Below are positions 53,401 to 56,400 of a stretch of DNA of 64,000 nt, one piece after another. The stretch comes from Platerodrilus igneus (lineage: Eukaryota > Arthropoda > Insecta > Coleoptera > Lycidae), in the NCBI GenBank assembly GCA_036346225.1, contig JARFIW010001082.1, positions 6,510,001 through 6,574,000 of the forward strand. Reading direction: 5' to 3'. Within the stretch, counting starts at the first letter, position 1; each line of letters starts with the position of its first letter. The position numbers and the translations under genes were made by a program. Below the pieces are notes generated by a model, which saw only the letters and a program-made list of their open reading frames with translations, was not told the DNA's origin and did no database searches.

Positions 53401-56400
53401 ATCCAAGAATAAGGAATTTAACTTGCATTTTATCGTTTTGTCGTCTTGTTGGAAAACGTGAAAAGTTATAATAATTTATTTCTATTGACTTTGTATTTTT
53501 GTTTTTAAATTAGGGTTAAATGTGAGGAGTGTGCAAGTGAATTTACGCAAAAAAAAGTTTATATGTACATTCGAGAAAATTTCATAATAAAAACCTAGTT
53601 GCTTCAAAAGCGAATCCCAAATTTAAGTGCACTCGTTGTAACAAGCTGTTTTTGTCCAAGTTCACTTTGCGTAAATACGAAATTAGAATGCATAAGAGTA
53701 GAAGTGATCACGAGTACGCAAAACTGTCAATGTTATGTTTACCAATGTCAGTTTTAGGGTGTTAAGCTGCATTTCTAATCACTTCACGGACGAAGTGGAA
53801 CTTCGGCACGCATGCTAGGTATATGGAGTTGATTGTTGTCTTTTATAATGAATTTACTGTCAAAATGCACGTCAGCACGGAACGTGAAAGTTTGCAAACT
53901 GCAAACTTTCGTGCTGCGTGCCGTGTATGCGACATGCGTATTAAAAATGTTTTTAAAATGTCAACCATTTTTATTTGAGATTTTCATATTTGTGGTTAGG
54001 TATTCTTTCTTTTGTAGAGTTCAAAATAAAAACCTTTTTACAAATGGAGGAAAATATTAATGACTTAAATTTATTATTGATGGGAAGTCTGTGTTTGTTA
54101 ATTTAAAAAAAAAAGTAATGAAAAAGACTAGTAATCAGAAACAGTTTGGTATACATCCAATATTTATGGTCCGCAAAACGCAAGAAATTTATGAAAATTT
54201 ATTACAAGAAGCACGTTTAAGCGATCCTCTAATATTTTTAATAATATTAAAAACAATGAAATTAATTACGCATGTCACGAACTGAAGTGAAGTGTGCTGC
54301 ATTGAAAATGACTATGGCACAATTCATGATGCGTGCCAAAGTTTGACTTGGCCGTCGAAGTGATTAGAAATGCAGCTTTACTTTCAAACCTGCTCTTAAC
54401 CGCGCTAAGAAAATACGACCGTCTCACGCCAGTAATGCCGTAGTTGCAATGATAAGATAGGTTACTGTTAGAAATAGATATTATTATTAAAAAACACAAA
54501 TCACTTAACACGCATATCAGAACAGTTGTTCTAAAACTATTGCAGACTGTTCTTTGTATAGGAAACTATGATTTATTTAACTTCAACAATTTCATCAGAT
54601 GATAACAGTCTCGATGAAACTAGTGATAGCGATTGCGAAGATAAGTTCATTTTAAAACTGAAACGCATACCCAAAATTGAAGGCTATATTACACTGGTTG
54701 TTAAAGAATATACTGACGTAACCTTGCAAAGTCATTTTAGAATAGCCAGGCCCACGGTGGAAATATTAATTAGTAAGTATGTAAAATTTGGCTTATGATA
54801 AACATACAACGGCAGTTTATAATTTTTTAGATCGATTTGGTTCGTCTAGATTTATACCTATATGTCGTCATGGAGAAAGGGATCAAGTTTCCTATGGTGC
54901 TTAGCTAACAATGAGACTCTTAGGCATATCTCCGATCGATTTAATGTTTCATTAAGTTCTGCCCATCGAGTACTTTTAAGAGTTTTGAACTTTATTTTGT
55001 CGTGAAATAAATGAATAGAATGACTCAAATGACTCAAATAATTCTTTTCTCACATTATGGCTTTATTTTGTCGTTGAGGACCACGGTGTTCTAACTCAAG
55101 CAGTAGTCACAGCAGATAAACAGTTTATTGACGTTTACTGCTGGGAACCTGGTTCCATTCATAATGCTCCGTACAGAAAATCACAAGAAAATCCTGATTT
55201 CTTTGGTGAAAACTTTTTAGTTGGAGATTCAATATACCCTTCCCTTGGTTGCTTGGTGTCACCATTCAAAGATAGTGGAAGATTAACACTAAATCAAAGT
55301 TTGTTTAATTATAGGCTTTCTTCTACAAGAATGGTCGTGTAACATGCTTTTGGTTTACTGAAAGGACGGTTTAGGATTTTAAAACATATATCAAATCTTG
55401 ATATCAATATTGTAGTAAAGGTTGTGATGGCATGCTGTGTGTTGCACAATATTTGTTTTCAGAATAATGATAACACATATATAGAACCATATACCTCTGA
55501 CACTTAAATAATGAGTCAGAACCTTGGAGCTACTACACTGAAAAAACAAGCAGAAGAGAAATTGTATTTAAAAGAATGTTTTATTGCTAAACAAATATTT
55601 ACAGATTGTTATTAATAAAAATTTGTACAAAAACACATACTTTGTCATTTAAACTAAATAATACAATCAAATAAAAAAAATTAGGGACAAACGATATTTA
55701 CTACTAGGTACAACATAACTATACGCAATAAATTATGAATTATTCATATTGTGTACAAATTTTTCAAAAAGTGCTAATTTTTTTTCTTCCAATTGAATTT
55801 TTCGTTATTGTAAATCTGCTCTTTGAACAAATCTTTCCTGTTGTCTCTTATATTCTTCTTTTTTCAGTTTCGTGTACGCTGTCATATCATTTGCTCTTTT
55901 CCTTTTTCTTATACATGTTGCAGATACTTCTGTTTTGTTCTTATTGTTATTATTTGAGCTTTGCGAGTTCACAGTATTTGAGCTACTATTATCACTATCC
56001 TCAGCTGCCGATGTGCCAACATCCAGTAAGTTACTCGATTCTAAAGTATGTGTACTCGAATTACTTGGTTTTTCGCCGAGTATGTTCTGTTTGATTGATA
56101 TAGAGAAACCGCGATTTTGGTCTATCTGTTTTCGTTTTAATGTCTGCGAATTTATAACTTCTTAAAAGATTTTTCCACTTAGTGTGGCACAATACATTAC
56201 GTTATATCCTGCACTTACTAGATCATTCTACACATGTTTACGTTTTATTGCATGGGCTAATTCGTCCAAATGTTTACCTTCTGTCTGCAAGATCCTGTTC
56301 TAAAAGAACAAATAGAAAGTTAGAAGATATTTATTAAATTTTCAATAACTATACCTTCAAAAACTTCTTGTTCAAAACGTTCTTCAGTCGTTTCAACCTC

